A DNA stretch of 64,000 bases from Mobilitalea torta (GTDB lineage Bacteria; Bacillota; Clostridia; Lachnospirales; Lachnospiraceae): contig NZ_JBNPXH010000009.1 in NCBI RefSeq assembly GCF_050433395.1, positions 124,001-188,000 on the forward strand, read 5' to 3'. The position numbers and the translations under genes were made by a program. Position 1 is the first letter of the stretch. The number at the start of each line of letters is the position of its first letter. Of this stretch, positions 1-6,704 are shown piece by piece. The notes below the pieces were generated by a model. That model did not search any database. It saw nothing but the letters and a program-made list of their open reading frames with translations, and was not told where the DNA came from.

Positions 1-198
1 CGCATTTAACAGCTCCGCATCATGCCGGTACAGGATTACGGACGCAATCACAGTCGACACAATGTAAACAGCAAAATAGGCAATTCCCCTGGGGACATCC
101 CACGTACCGGCCCCAAGAAAGAAAGCTGCCGCACCTAATCCTCTTTGCAGTATCATCTTCCCGATGTATTTAACTGCCCCTGACTTTATCTCATTCAT
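1..198 (-). CDS. isoprenylcysteine carboxyl methyltransferase-like membrane protein (partial, C-terminus off window)
   Basis: The first 66 codons of a minus-strand gene run off the left edge. The start is the ATG at 198, with GGAGGG six bases upstream. The visible protein has a short charged N-terminus (MNEIKSG), a hydrophobic segment around residues 20-35, then a second one ending in YRHDAELLN. A 'GTW...G...hydrophobic...dpELL' layout is typical of the membrane methyltransferase (ICMT/DUF1295-like) proteins of Clostridia. The catalytic half lies outside the window, so the family is an inference. It sits about 50 bases downstream of cheX on the same strand, so the two could be co-transcribed. 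Confidence 0.5.
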   Translation of the reverse strand, partial: MNEIKSGAVKYIGKMILQRGLGAAAFFLGAGTWDVPRGIAYFAVYIVSTVIASVILYRHDAELLNA

Positions 199-250
199 CG
201 CTGCCCTCCATATTCTATATTCGACCAAAGGAATCAGGAATAATGTATAT

Positions 251-700
251 TCATTTTGCCGGGTTCAGTCTTATATCCAGGCAGGCATCTCCCACGGAGG
301 TGGTGATACAGCATGCGGTACATATTACATACTCCTTATCCTCATCCGCCTTACGAAGTACAGGAGGAAGGATATCACAATTAAGATCATTTTCCGCCAG
401 CAGGGTGAGGACATTGCCGCTGATGATATTGGCTATCTCCGCAATAGCAGAGGTCACGAACTCATCCACGGAATCCATCTCCATACCGCTCATAATATTA
501 ACCATCTTAAGCGATGTGGGATCCGGAAAATGATAGATCACCTCTCCCACAAGATCCCCTGTTACCTCTATGGATATATCTGTATTATCATCATGCTGGA
601 AGCTATCTGCGGGGCGGTCTGTGACATCGGAAATATCAAGCATCATCTGAAATACATTAAAGGTCGCCTTTAAAAATAATTCTTGCAGATTATTTGACAT
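251..700 (-). CDS. cheX: chemotaxis phosphatase CheX-family protein
   Basis: This 149-residue protein belongs to the CheC/CheX/FliY family, which removes phosphate from CheY-P in chemotaxis. The single family signature is visible as E88-x-x-N91 in 'AEIANIISGN', inside the long helix; CheX proteins carry one such site where CheC has two. The start is the ATG at 700, since an in-frame upstream extension lacks homology and overlaps the preceding gene further. Its start overlaps the end of the bacteriohemerythrin gene by 11 bases, so translation is probably coupled. CheX normally works as a homodimer in the cytoplasm. The pairing with an O2/redox-type hemerythrin suggests a role in aerotaxis or redox taxis; that link is inference. 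The gene lies 40 kb from the main che cluster. Confidence 0.85.
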   Translation of the reverse strand: MSNNLQELFLKATFNVFQMMLDISDVTDRPADSFQHDDNTDISIEVTGDLVGEVIYHFPDPTSLKMVNIMSGMEMDSVDEFVTSAIAEIANIISGNVLTLLAENDLNCDILPPVLRKADEDKEYVICTACCITTSVGDACLDIRLNPAK

Positions 701-1118
701 CCTTTGCCACCCCCTTTTCAATTGCATAAATCGCAATCTGCTGATCCTCCGTGGCAACATGATTGATCAGCCAGGCCAGAAGCTTTCCTGCAAACTGCTG
801 CGCCAGCCTCTCGCTGTAGCCGCTGTTGGTATAATCCTCTGTAAACTGCAGGACATAGTTCACCATATCGGTATGAATCTGCTTATGCTGCTTGTACCTC
901 GGATAACCAATTCTCAGCTGGTATTCCTCCTCATCCCGAAAATGCTCTACCACATACAATTTCATGAAGTCCAGGGTCTCATTGACATGCTGCACCTTTT
1001 CTTCCCAGGATGCAGCGGAGCGCAGTACCTGCATAAATGCTTCTACCCTCCGGAACAGTTCCTTGTGCTGCTCATCCACAATGGTAACGCCCAGCTCATA
1101 CTTATCTTTCCAGATCAT
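690..1118 (-). CDS. bacteriohemerythrin
   Basis: A 142-residue protein with the whole di-iron ligand set of bacterial hemerythrins: H18 (DEQH), H59-x3-E63 (EHFRDE), H78-x3-H82 (KQHKQIH) and H120-x4-D125 (NHVATED). Proteins of this fold bind O2, or sense oxygen or redox, through a non-haem di-iron centre in a four-helix bundle. The chosen start (ATG at 1118) gives the canonical MIWKDKYELG-type N-terminus and has AAGGA upstream. An in-frame ATG at 1223 with its own GGAGG would add 35 unrelated residues and is less likely. It is the first gene of a two-gene unit with cheX, driven by the promoter at 1319-1348. Confidence 0.92.
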   Translation of the reverse strand: MIWKDKYELGVTIVDEQHKELFRRVEAFMQVLRSAASWEEKVQHVNETLDFMKLYVVEHFRDEEEYQLRIGYPRYKQHKQIHTDMVNYVLQFTEDYTNSGYSERLAQQFAGKLLAWLINHVATEDQQIAIYAIEKGVAKDVK

Positions 1119-1318
1119 AATATTCCTATCCTTTCTCATCCATATCCTGATACGGTATCTCCAGCTCATCATATGCCTAAGGAGAAATTGACAAAATGGG
1201 GAGTATGCTCCTTCCATCTGCATTCTCCTCCCCTATTTTTCCAGTGCTTGCTATGACCACTGCTTTCGGTCAGCATGGCCGGATAATCCGTTCACCAGAT
1301 TGTGATGCCGTGTATTCT

Positions 1319-1348
1319 ATTATATCAGCTTATTTCGACTTATTTCAA
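1319..1348 (-). promoter_or_regulatory. sigma-A type promoter for bacteriohemerythrin-cheX
   Basis: On the minus strand TTGAAA (1343-1348) and a perfect TATAAT (1319-1324) are separated by 18 bases. The implied leader to the ATG at 1118 is about 190 nt. That leader contains a GGGGAG...CTCCCC inverted repeat followed by ATTTTG (about 1190-1240), which could be a weak attenuator. Confidence 0.6.
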
Positions 1349-1403
1349 GCCCATCTTGTCAAAAACCCGATCTTCTCGGCCTCACGGGTTACAGTTCAGA
1401 CGT

Positions 1404-1557
1404 CAATGTCAGTTAGTTAAGCGAGGTTCTCTCCACCAGGTCACTTTTGCTTGCCTTACCTTCGTGCGTTCAGAGCGCTCTGCTTTACAAGATGCACTCA
1501 GACGGTTAGCGCAAAAGTGACCTGGTGGAGAGAACCTCGCTTAACTAACTGACATTG
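1404..1557. repeat. 154-bp long inverted repeat with 47-bp perfect arms
   Basis: Bases 1404-1450 are the exact reverse complement of 1511-1557 (47 of 47), around a 60-base centre. The centre holds a 12-bp palindrome (CAGAGCGCTCTG, 1471-1482). The heptamer GTTCAGA occurs on both sides, at 1394-1400 and 1558-1564. It lies in the divergent intergenic region upstream of both the hemerythrin promoter and the DUF2975 promoter, so it is not placed as a terminator. It has no coding capacity that I can recognise. A MITE-like non-autonomous element, or a relic of one, fits best. Confidence 0.85.
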
Positions 1558-1720
1558 GTTCAGAGGGTGATATTGCAGGGGATATGGTGCTCCACCACGG
1601 ATCAGCCCCAACAAGCGTTTTTTCAAATTTCTTGCCATTTAAATTGCTTTACTATTAAATGGTGGTTAGTGATGGTTTCAATTACAAGATAAATATTTAT
1701 TATATTACATACAATATTTA

Positions 1721-1749
1721 TTGACATACGATAAATCACATGATATCAT
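1721..1749 (+). promoter_or_regulatory. sigma-A promoter of the DUF2975-HTH pair
   Basis: Consensus TTGACA (1721-1726), a 17-base spacer, then TATCAT (1744-1749). It lies about 20 bases before a GGAGG ribosome-binding site and the ATG at 1774. The surroundings are very AT-rich with several ATAAAT/ATTTAT inverted repeats, possible binding sites for the small HTH protein encoded downstream (inference). Confidence 0.8.
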
Positions 1750-1773
1750 AATAAAAAAAAGGAGGTATCCAAC

Positions 1774-2334
1774 ATGAATGAAATTCAAAAGTTAAAGTCC
1801 TATCATCTACTGAAAATAGTGATTGATATTGGATTTTGGATTGGTGTTGTGTTTTGCATTGGCATGACAGTTTTTCTTTTCATTAACGAGGGGAGTACCG
1901 TATTTACCCTTAATATTAGCTCCGGCAGTGGGTTTGTTATCAACAATGGCACACTTTCTCAATTTCCATTACCCTTTCAGGCAAGAGCTCTTACCTTCGT
2001 TGGAATCAATATTTTGAGACTATCTTTGGTCTGGTTGTTTCGCAGTATCGTGCGTTCAATTGGCGATGATACGCCATTTATACATAAGAATGTAAAACGT
2101 ATACGCTATGCTGCCCTTCTTTTATTTGCACAAAGTTATATTTTTATGTTTATTGGCTATTTTGCAGCCCAACACCACAGGATAATTGCTGAGCAGGCAG
2201 GACTTCAACCAGTTTTAATCGAAAGATTAACTATACTGCCCGATAACGCTATTTTTATGCTGTGTTTGCTTGTGTTGGCAGAGATTTTTCGTTATGGCTG
2301 CATATTACAAGGGGCATACGATACAACGGTGTGA
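1774..2334 (+). CDS. DUF2975 family membrane protein
   Basis: A 186-residue integral membrane protein with hydrophobic segments at about residues 14-36, 74-90, 108-128 and 158-175, the four-helix layout of DUF2975 proteins. The function of the family is unknown. The start has an AAAGGAGG site 8 bases upstream. It is followed 12 bases later by a 70-residue Cro/CI-type HTH protein. The DUF2975-HTH pairing is frequent in Firmicutes and suggests a membrane partner plus a dedicated regulator. This unit is on the plus strand, against the general direction of the window. Confidence 0.8.
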   Translation: MNEIQKLKSYHLLKIVIDIGFWIGVVFCIGMTVFLFINEGSTVFTLNISSGSGFVINNGTLSQFPLPFQARALTFVGINILRLSLVWLFRSIVRSIGDDTPFIHKNVKRIRYAALLLFAQSYIFMFIGYFAAQHHRIIAEQAGLQPVLIERLTILPDNAIFMLCLLVLAEIFRYGCILQGAYDTTV

Positions 2335-2346
2335 GGGGGGAATACA

Positions 2347-2559
2347 ATGCCAATTATCATTCGTTTAGATCGTATGATGGCTGACCGTAAGATGTCGCTC
2401 AATGAGCTTTCAAAGCATGTAGGGATAACATTGGCAAATCTATCCAACTTAAAAAACGGTAAAATCTCTGCTGTGAAACTTAGTACGCTTGAAGCCATTT
2501 GTAAAGCATTAAATTGTCAACCGGGGGATTTGTTTGAATACATTGATGATGAAGAATAA
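2347..2559 (+). CDS. small Cro/CI-family HTH transcriptional regulator (YozG-like)
   Basis: A 70-residue single-domain DNA-binding protein. The HTH reads 'MSLNELSKHVGITLANLSNLKNGK' at about residues 15-38, followed by the usual 'LSTLEAICKALNCQPGDLFEY' tail of short XRE/YozG proteins. It is preceded by a GGGGGG-type ribosome-binding site and sits 12 bases after the DUF2975 gene. It likely regulates its own operon. No effector domain is present. Confidence 0.88.
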   Translation: MPIIIRLDRMMADRKMSLNELSKHVGITLANLSNLKNGKISAVKLSTLEAICKALNCQPGDLFEYIDDEE

Positions 2560-2567
2560 AATTGCGG

Positions 2568-2746
2568 CCGTTGATGCTCTTAAATTTATTGTAACCGTTC
2601 AGAAGGGATACGGGAGGAGAACATACCCCCGTCCCCCTTCTGAACGGTTACAATAACTGCAAATCCGGTTCCGCTGCACCGGGACCTCCGGGCTTCTTCC
2701 TCCAGGAACATGATGAAGCTTGCCCGGTTGGATATCCCAGAAAAAT
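2568..2746 (-). pseudogene. relic of a GGDEF (diguanylate cyclase) gene interrupted by a palindromic element
   Basis: On the minus strand, bases 2653-2742 read ISNRASFIMFLEEE and then RRSRCSGTGFAVI. This matches the GGDEF gene at 4686-5930 over the same stretch (GISNRASFIMFLEEEIQRSRRSGTGFAVMM), with many silent differences. After a 63-bp palindrome (2590-2652) the homology resumes at 2570-2589 with KFKSIN. The palindrome therefore replaces 14 bp that would encode FDID. No GGDEF motif and no start remain, so the fragment cannot be functional. The frame was kept under selection for some time before decay, because differences to the intact paralogue are mainly at third positions. Confidence 0.8.
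2586..2656. repeat. palindromic element (22-bp arms) inside the GGDEF relic
   Basis: Bases 2586-2607 and 2635-2656 are perfect reverse complements (22 bp). The core is TGTAACCGTTCAGAAGGG and its complement, with a second small stem (ACGGG/CCCGT) in the 27-base centre. A related element with the same GTAACCGTTC ends is at 19609-19663. Comparison with the intact GGDEF gene defines its edges as about 2590-2652. Confidence 0.85.
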
Positions 2747-2757
2747 CCCAATCCCAT

Positions 2758-4146
2758 TCATCCTCTTAAATTAATAACCAGCTTTCCGTCTTCCATTTTA
2801 ACGATCTGCCTGCTCTTCCTATCGGTCTCTCCTCCATCCCGGATCAAATCTCCGGACCGAAATACAGAAAGCATGATACCGATCAGGGCGGCATTCAAAA
2901 ACAGGGATGCTTTTCCGTAGGATACCAGGGGCAGGGACATTGCGGTTAAGAGGCCATAGCCCAGATTAGCCGCAACATAGACAACCGTCTGGCCTGCGAA
3001 AATAAGCAGGATGGACAGGGACACCAGCGTCCCCAGCATGCTTTTCTGTCTGGAGGCATACAGGAAGCCCAAAGCGGAAAACACAATAAATAAAAGCACA
3101 ATACCTGCAAATACAATCCAGCCATAGCTATGGGTCAGCGCCGTAAGCATGAGATCCGTATCAAACAAGGGTCCGGACAGCAGGCTGTCGCCATATTGCC
3201 GGGGTATCGTTCCGCTGCCTGAGAATGCGGAACCGGACATCAGATCACGCACCATGACCGTCATGTACCCATGCAGATGTGCATCCGGATTGATCAGTAT
3301 TCTGAGCCGTTCAAAGCGGTAGGGCTCAAGCAGCATCGCCAGCAGGCAGAGTACCAAGGCTGCCGTAAGAGCGGCGCCAAGAAACTGGCTCTGCCGTCTG
3401 CTGCATCCAAACCAGCCTTTTCTCATTGCCAGGAAGAGTAAAATCCATGCAGAAAAGGTATAAATCGCAAAACCGGTGGCAGTCGGAAGCAATAACAATA
3501 TTACTGCAAAGGGAATATATGCGATTGCGCATTGCAGGATTCCCAGACGGCCTCTGTTGCGCATCGCATAAATTATCAAGGCATATACCAGGGGAAAGAT
3601 CAAGGCCAGGTACGGCAGGCTGAAGGAAAAACCGGCAATTGAGATCCACCATCTCCTTCCATTCACCTGGCTCCTCAGAATCAAACCGGCTATGCCCATA
3701 AATAAGGTAAGAAAATAGCATAAGCCCGGATGTTTAGCTAAAGCTGTAAAATCCAGAAAATAAGCAGTCAGAAGTATCCCTATTGCTATTACGGTTGGAA
3801 CAAAATCTGAGTTCCTTGACACTATTCCGAAGGGGTTCTGTACAGAAAGAAAATATCTTGCCGCACTTCCTATCACGATTAAGGCTGCTGTCAGCAAAAG
3901 CAGCACCCATTGAGGCTTCGGCCTGTATATCTTATCCATCTCAAGCCCGACACTGACCGCATCCCCCATCTGGAGAACCGCCTTCCGGGTTGCAAGGTCT
4001 TCTTCTTCTCCTTCCGCAAGATAATAATCCCGTTGGTCACATATATGATCCTCCAGCTCCCGGGCTATGCCGGGGCGGGCTTTCTTCCATCTGATCTGTT
4101 CACAGACGGCTGCACTGTAACTTTTGATTTCATCCAATGACTGCAA
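2758..4146 (-). CDS. SEDS (FtsW/RodA/SpoVE) family protein with N-terminal permease-prefix (HAAS-like) domain
   Basis: About 462 residues. Residues 1-75 form a soluble helical prefix ('SLDEIKSYSAAVCEQI...ELEDHICDQ...A...MGD') like those on permeases paired with PadR regulators. About ten membrane segments of SEDS type follow. SEDS proteins polymerise peptidoglycan glycan strands. Family landmarks are present but divergent: NGRRWW, GSG...Y, TDLMLTALTHSYGW (the usual TDFIFAVxxEE region, Asp kept, EE lost) and VSYGKASL (usually SYGGSS). The usual QPSE motif is replaced by SLPY. The start is probably the TTG at 4146, 8 bases after GGAGG; a GTG at 4155 is possible. It overlaps padR, so the two are co-translated. 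It may be a specialised or non-catalytic SEDS protein. Confidence 0.8.
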   Translation of the reverse strand: MQSLDEIKSYSAAVCEQIRWKKARPGIARELEDHICDQRDYYLAEGEEEDLATRKAVLQMGDAVSVGLEMDKIYRPKPQWVLLLLTAALIVIGSAARYFLSVQNPFGIVSRNSDFVPTVIAIGILLTAYFLDFTALAKHPGLCYFLTLFMGIAGLILRSQVNGRRWWISIAGFSFSLPYLALIFPLVYALIIYAMRNRGRLGILQCAIAYIPFAVILLLLPTATGFAIYTFSAWILLFLAMRKGWFGCSRRQSQFLGAALTAALVLCLLAMLLEPYRFERLRILINPDAHLHGYMTVMVRDLMSGSAFSGSGTIPRQYGDSLLSGPLFDTDLMLTALTHSYGWIVFAGIVLLFIVFSALGFLYASRQKSMLGTLVSLSILLIFAGQTVVYVAANLGYGLLTAMSLPLVSYGKASLFLNAALIGIMLSVFRSGDLIRDGGETDRKSRQIVKMEDGKLVINLRG

Positions 4147-4477
4147 TGCCCGCACCTCCGTTCAGCACCTTATTAACAGCTCCGGTATAAGCCTTCCACT
4201 CCTGCTGCTTTTCCTCCAGAAGCCGTCTTCCCCGGGACGTCAGATGGTAATATTTCCGCAATTTAGCTCCGTCCGCCTTCTCTTCGTAGGCATCCACCAT
4301 GCCCTCCTTCTCCAGACCATGCAGGATAGGATACAGGGTGCCGGCTTTCAGATGAAAGGTATCATCGGATTTCTCCGCCAGAGCCTCAATCATCTGATAC
4401 CCATACATATCCTGTTCTTCCAGCAATTTTAGAATAAGCGTCGTCGTACTGCCTGCAATCAAGCTCTTATCAATCAT
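4130..4477 (-). CDS. PadR-family transcriptional repressor
   Basis: A 115-residue winged-helix regulator. The family pattern is clear: 'TTLILKLLEEQDMYGYQMIEAL', then 'FHLKAGTLYPILHGLEKEGMVDAYEE' and 'RKYYHLTSRGRRLLEEKQQEW'. PadR proteins are dimeric repressors that often sense cell-envelope stress or small aromatics. It begins at the ATG at 4477, after GGAGGG. It overlaps the downstream SEDS gene by about 17 bases, so regulator and target are one transcription unit. A strong promoter overlapped by an 11-bp inverted repeat lies just upstream, fitting autorepression. Confidence 0.92.
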   Translation of the reverse strand: MIDKSLIAGSTTTLILKLLEEQDMYGYQMIEALAEKSDDTFHLKAGTLYPILHGLEKEGMVDAYEEKADGAKLRKYYHLTSRGRRLLEEKQQEWKAYTGAVNKVLNGGAGIAVIG

Positions 4478-4495
4478 TATAGATTGCCCTCCTTT

Positions 4496-4548
4496 ATATA
4501 TAGATCATCTATGTATGTAAGTATATATCGACGATCTATATATGTCAA
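4496..4548 (-). promoter_or_regulatory. promoter and PadR operator of the padR-SEDS operon
   Basis: On the minus strand a perfect TTGACA (4543-4548), 17 bases, then TATACT (4520-4525). An inverted repeat ATATATAGATC / GATCTATATAT (4496-4506 and 4533-4543, 26 bases apart) has one arm inside the -35/-10 spacer and the other just downstream of the start point. That position suits repression by a PadR dimer. Autoregulation is inference. Confidence 0.8.
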
Positions 4549-4566
4549 TCCCATTTCCATCATTAT

Positions 4567-4601
4567 CAAAAAAATAACTGGGAGCATCTATTATCTCCCA
4601 G
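4567..4601 (-). terminator. rho-independent terminator of the GGDEF gene
   Basis: CTGGGAG...CTCCCAG stem (4578-4584 / 4595-4601) with a 10-base loop, followed on the minus strand by TTATTTTTTTG. It lies 85 bases beyond the stop codon of the diguanylate cyclase gene. Confidence 0.85.
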
Positions 4602-4685
4602 CTAGAATTGAAGCCTTATGATCTGCAATCGGAACAAAACATTCTGCAGCATCCTTTCCGGCAGTTATGCTTCCTGTGGTGCTGC

Positions 4686-5930
4686 CTACTCCATCTGATA
4701 CAGGCAATAGCCTCCTCCGCCCCTATGCTTCACCTTATACATCGCCTTATCGGCACAGAGCAGCAGGCCGTTTGTCTCCGACGCATGTTTGGGGTACCGG
4801 CTGATACCGATACTGATGGTGACATGGATCGGTATGTCCTTATACATCACAGTCCCGCTCACAGAGGCTTGTATCCGCTTAGCCAAGGCCGCCATATCGC
4901 TCTCATCCTGGACTCCCGCCTGCAGTACTACAAATTCATCCCCGCCCAGTCGTCCGATCCGGTCCGTATCCCGGAGGATCTGCCGTACCTTATCCGCTAC
5001 CCAGCGAAGCACATGATCCCCGGCCTCGTGTCCGTACCGGTCATTGATGCTCTTAAATTTATCAATATCAAACATCATAACTGCAAATCCGGTTCCGCTG
5101 CGCCGGGACCTCTGAATTTCTTCCTCCAGGAACATAATAAAGCTTGCGCGGTTGGATATTCCTGTCAGGGCATCGTGTCTGGCAAGCCATGCGATCTTTT
5201 CCTCATTCTGCTTGCGCTGCGTAATATTTCGAATAATATGTATACGGAAATGCCCTCTTTCCGTATAGGTACTTTTTGCGCTGACCTCTACGGGGAAGGA
5301 GGAACCGTCACTGCGCATATGGGTACATTCAAATACCACTCCCTCTTCATCCGCCAGCTCCATCTGCTGTTCAAATTCGTGGTTGGTGAAAGGATGGCGG
5401 ATATCCTGTATTGTCATGGACATCAGCTGTTCCCTGGTATAGCCGTACTCATCACAGGCACGCTTATTGGCATTGACGATATGCCCGTCATCCTTGATAT
5501 ATAAAATAATATCGTGAGCATTTTCAAATAAAATCTCATGTATCCTGAATGCTTCATCCGCTTTCTTTTGCAGCGTTATCTCTGTGGAAAAGAGTACTGT
5601 CCTGTTCTCGGAAGGATTAAAAGCGCTGAAGAAAAAGCATTTATCCACCGCTTCGAAAAGAAATTCAAACTGTACCGGAGCTTCTGAATGAGGCATGTTT
5701 TTTAGGAACTGCTCCCAATTCTCATCCACTGCAAGGAATACCTGACGGATGGTCTTCCCTATCATTTTACTGCGAGGTAAACCGGTATTGATGGTAAATT
5801 GCCTGTTAACCTCCAGAATCTTATAATCAATGGGTTCGCCTTCCGCATTTTTTATAAGCTCCAGCAATGTATAGCCCTCTAGCATGGCCTCATATATCAC
5901 AGGGGAATAGCTGTCCTTACTTTCCTTCAT
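4686..5930 (-). CDS. PAS-PAS-GGDEF diguanylate cyclase
   Basis: A 414-residue soluble protein. A PAS-like domain lies at about residues 7-110 and a second at about 125-235 with its PAC end (FRIHIIRNITQRKQ). The C-terminal GGDEF domain starts at 'ARHDALTGISNRASF'. The active-site GGDEF is intact, and RDTD five residues upstream forms a product-inhibition I-site (RxxD-x5-GGDEF). It should make c-di-GMP from two GTP under control of a signal sensed by the PAS domains; no membrane segment is seen. The ATG at 5930 is chosen because AGGAGG lies 8 bases before it. Part of the GGDEF coding sequence recurs as a relic at 2568-2746. Confidence 0.93.
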   Translation of the reverse strand: MKESKDSYSPVIYEAMLEGYTLLELIKNAEGEPIDYKILEVNRQFTINTGLPRSKMIGKTIRQVFLAVDENWEQFLKNMPHSEAPVQFEFLFEAVDKCFFFSAFNPSENRTVLFSTEITLQKKADEAFRIHEILFENAHDIILYIKDDGHIVNANKRACDEYGYTREQLMSMTIQDIRHPFTNHEFEQQMELADEEGVVFECTHMRSDGSSFPVEVSAKSTYTERGHFRIHIIRNITQRKQNEEKIAWLARHDALTGISNRASFIMFLEEEIQRSRRSGTGFAVMMFDIDKFKSINDRYGHEAGDHVLRWVADKVRQILRDTDRIGRLGGDEFVVLQAGVQDESDMAALAKRIQASVSGTVMYKDIPIHVTISIGISRYPKHASETNGLLLCADKAMYKVKHRGGGGYCLYQME

Positions 5931-6050
5931 ACATCCATCCTCCTTTCTTATGTTCAATTTTTCATCTTGCTATTATTATAATCGAAAATTGTATAAATGT
6001 CTATTCATCCTGCGAATCTCACAGTCACAGGCCGGCTTATGCCCCTGAAT

Positions 6051-6088
6051 CAAAACGGGAAGCCCTGGACCGGTGCCCACTGCTTCCC
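6051..6088 (-). terminator. probable terminator of the ABC transporter operon
   Basis: GGGAAGC...GCTTCCC (6057-6063 / 6082-6088) on the minus strand is followed by GTTTTGATT. It lies 17-50 bases beyond the last gene. The loop is 18 bases and the U-tract short, so strength is uncertain. Confidence 0.5.
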
Positions 6089-6104
6089 TTGATTAATGCT
6101 GATT

Positions 6105-6704
6105 TTATAATTCTACAATCCGGTCACAAATCCGTTCTAACAAAATCCTGTCATGACTGATTACCGCCACGCCCATGCTGTGCTCCCCGGCATACTTCAG
6201 CACGGTATCCCATATCTGCACCTGAGTCACCGCATCCAACATGGAAGTCATCTCATCCGCGATCAGGAACTTTGTTCTCTCGTTAAGCACCCGAAGAACG
6301 CAAAAACGCTGGAGCTCACCGCCGGAGAGCTCCGCCGGCCACCGATCCAGCCAGCTTTCCTTAATCCCCATGGCTTCCATCAGTTCTCCGGACGGCTCTG
6401 CCGCTTCGTTCATAACCTTTCTCATTTTCCACTTTGGGTTCACTGCTTTTTCCGGATGCTGAAAAACCAGCTGCACCGGATGGTATCCCTTCCCGTTCCA
6501 ATCCTGCGCTCCCTCTATTGTCACACTTCCCGCCTCCGGCACAAGATATCCCGCAAGAATTTTAGCCAGAGTAGTTTTACCGAAGCCGCTTGGGGCGAAG
6601 ATTCCCACAATTTCTCCGCTCTCAAGACTGAAATCAACCTTAGTAAGAACAGGCTGTTGGCTGTTATAGCCAAAACAGATTCCCCGGGCTTTAAGTCGCA
6701 TCAT
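6105..6704 (-). CDS. nickel/peptide ABC transporter ATP-binding protein (OppF/NikE-like, short form)
   Basis: A 199-residue ABC ATPase with Walker A 'APSGFGKTT', signature 'LSGGELQR', Walker B 'FLIADE' and switch 'SHD'. The Walker A deviates slightly (P-S-G-F-G-K-T-T). It is shorter than a typical OppF (about 320 residues) because it lacks the C-terminal oligopeptide-HPY extension. That is usual for the second ATPase of nickel-type (NikE/CntF) systems. It overlaps the upstream ATPase gene by 14 bases and is the last gene of a five-gene operon. The two ATPases should form a heterodimer that drives the permeases encoded upstream. Confidence 0.88.
   Translation of the reverse strand: MMRLKARGICFGYNSQQPVLTKVDFSLESGEIVGIFAPSGFGKTTLAKILAGYLVPEAGSVTIEGAQDWNGKGYHPVQLVFQHPEKAVNPKWKMRKVMNEAAEPSGELMEAMGIKESWLDRWPAELSGGELQRFCVLRVLNERTKFLIADEMTSMLDAVTQVQIWDTVLKYAGEHSMGVAVISHDRILLERICDRIVEL

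Noticed and set aside
1119..1223. N-terminal extension of the bacteriohemerythrin from an ATG at 1223
   Set aside because: Although preceded by GGAGG, it would add 35 residues not found in the family. The ATG at 1118 gives the canonical N-terminus.
4608..5504. A 298-codon plus-strand frame
   Set aside because: Antisense to the GGDEF gene, whose catalytic and I-site motifs, start and terminator are clear.
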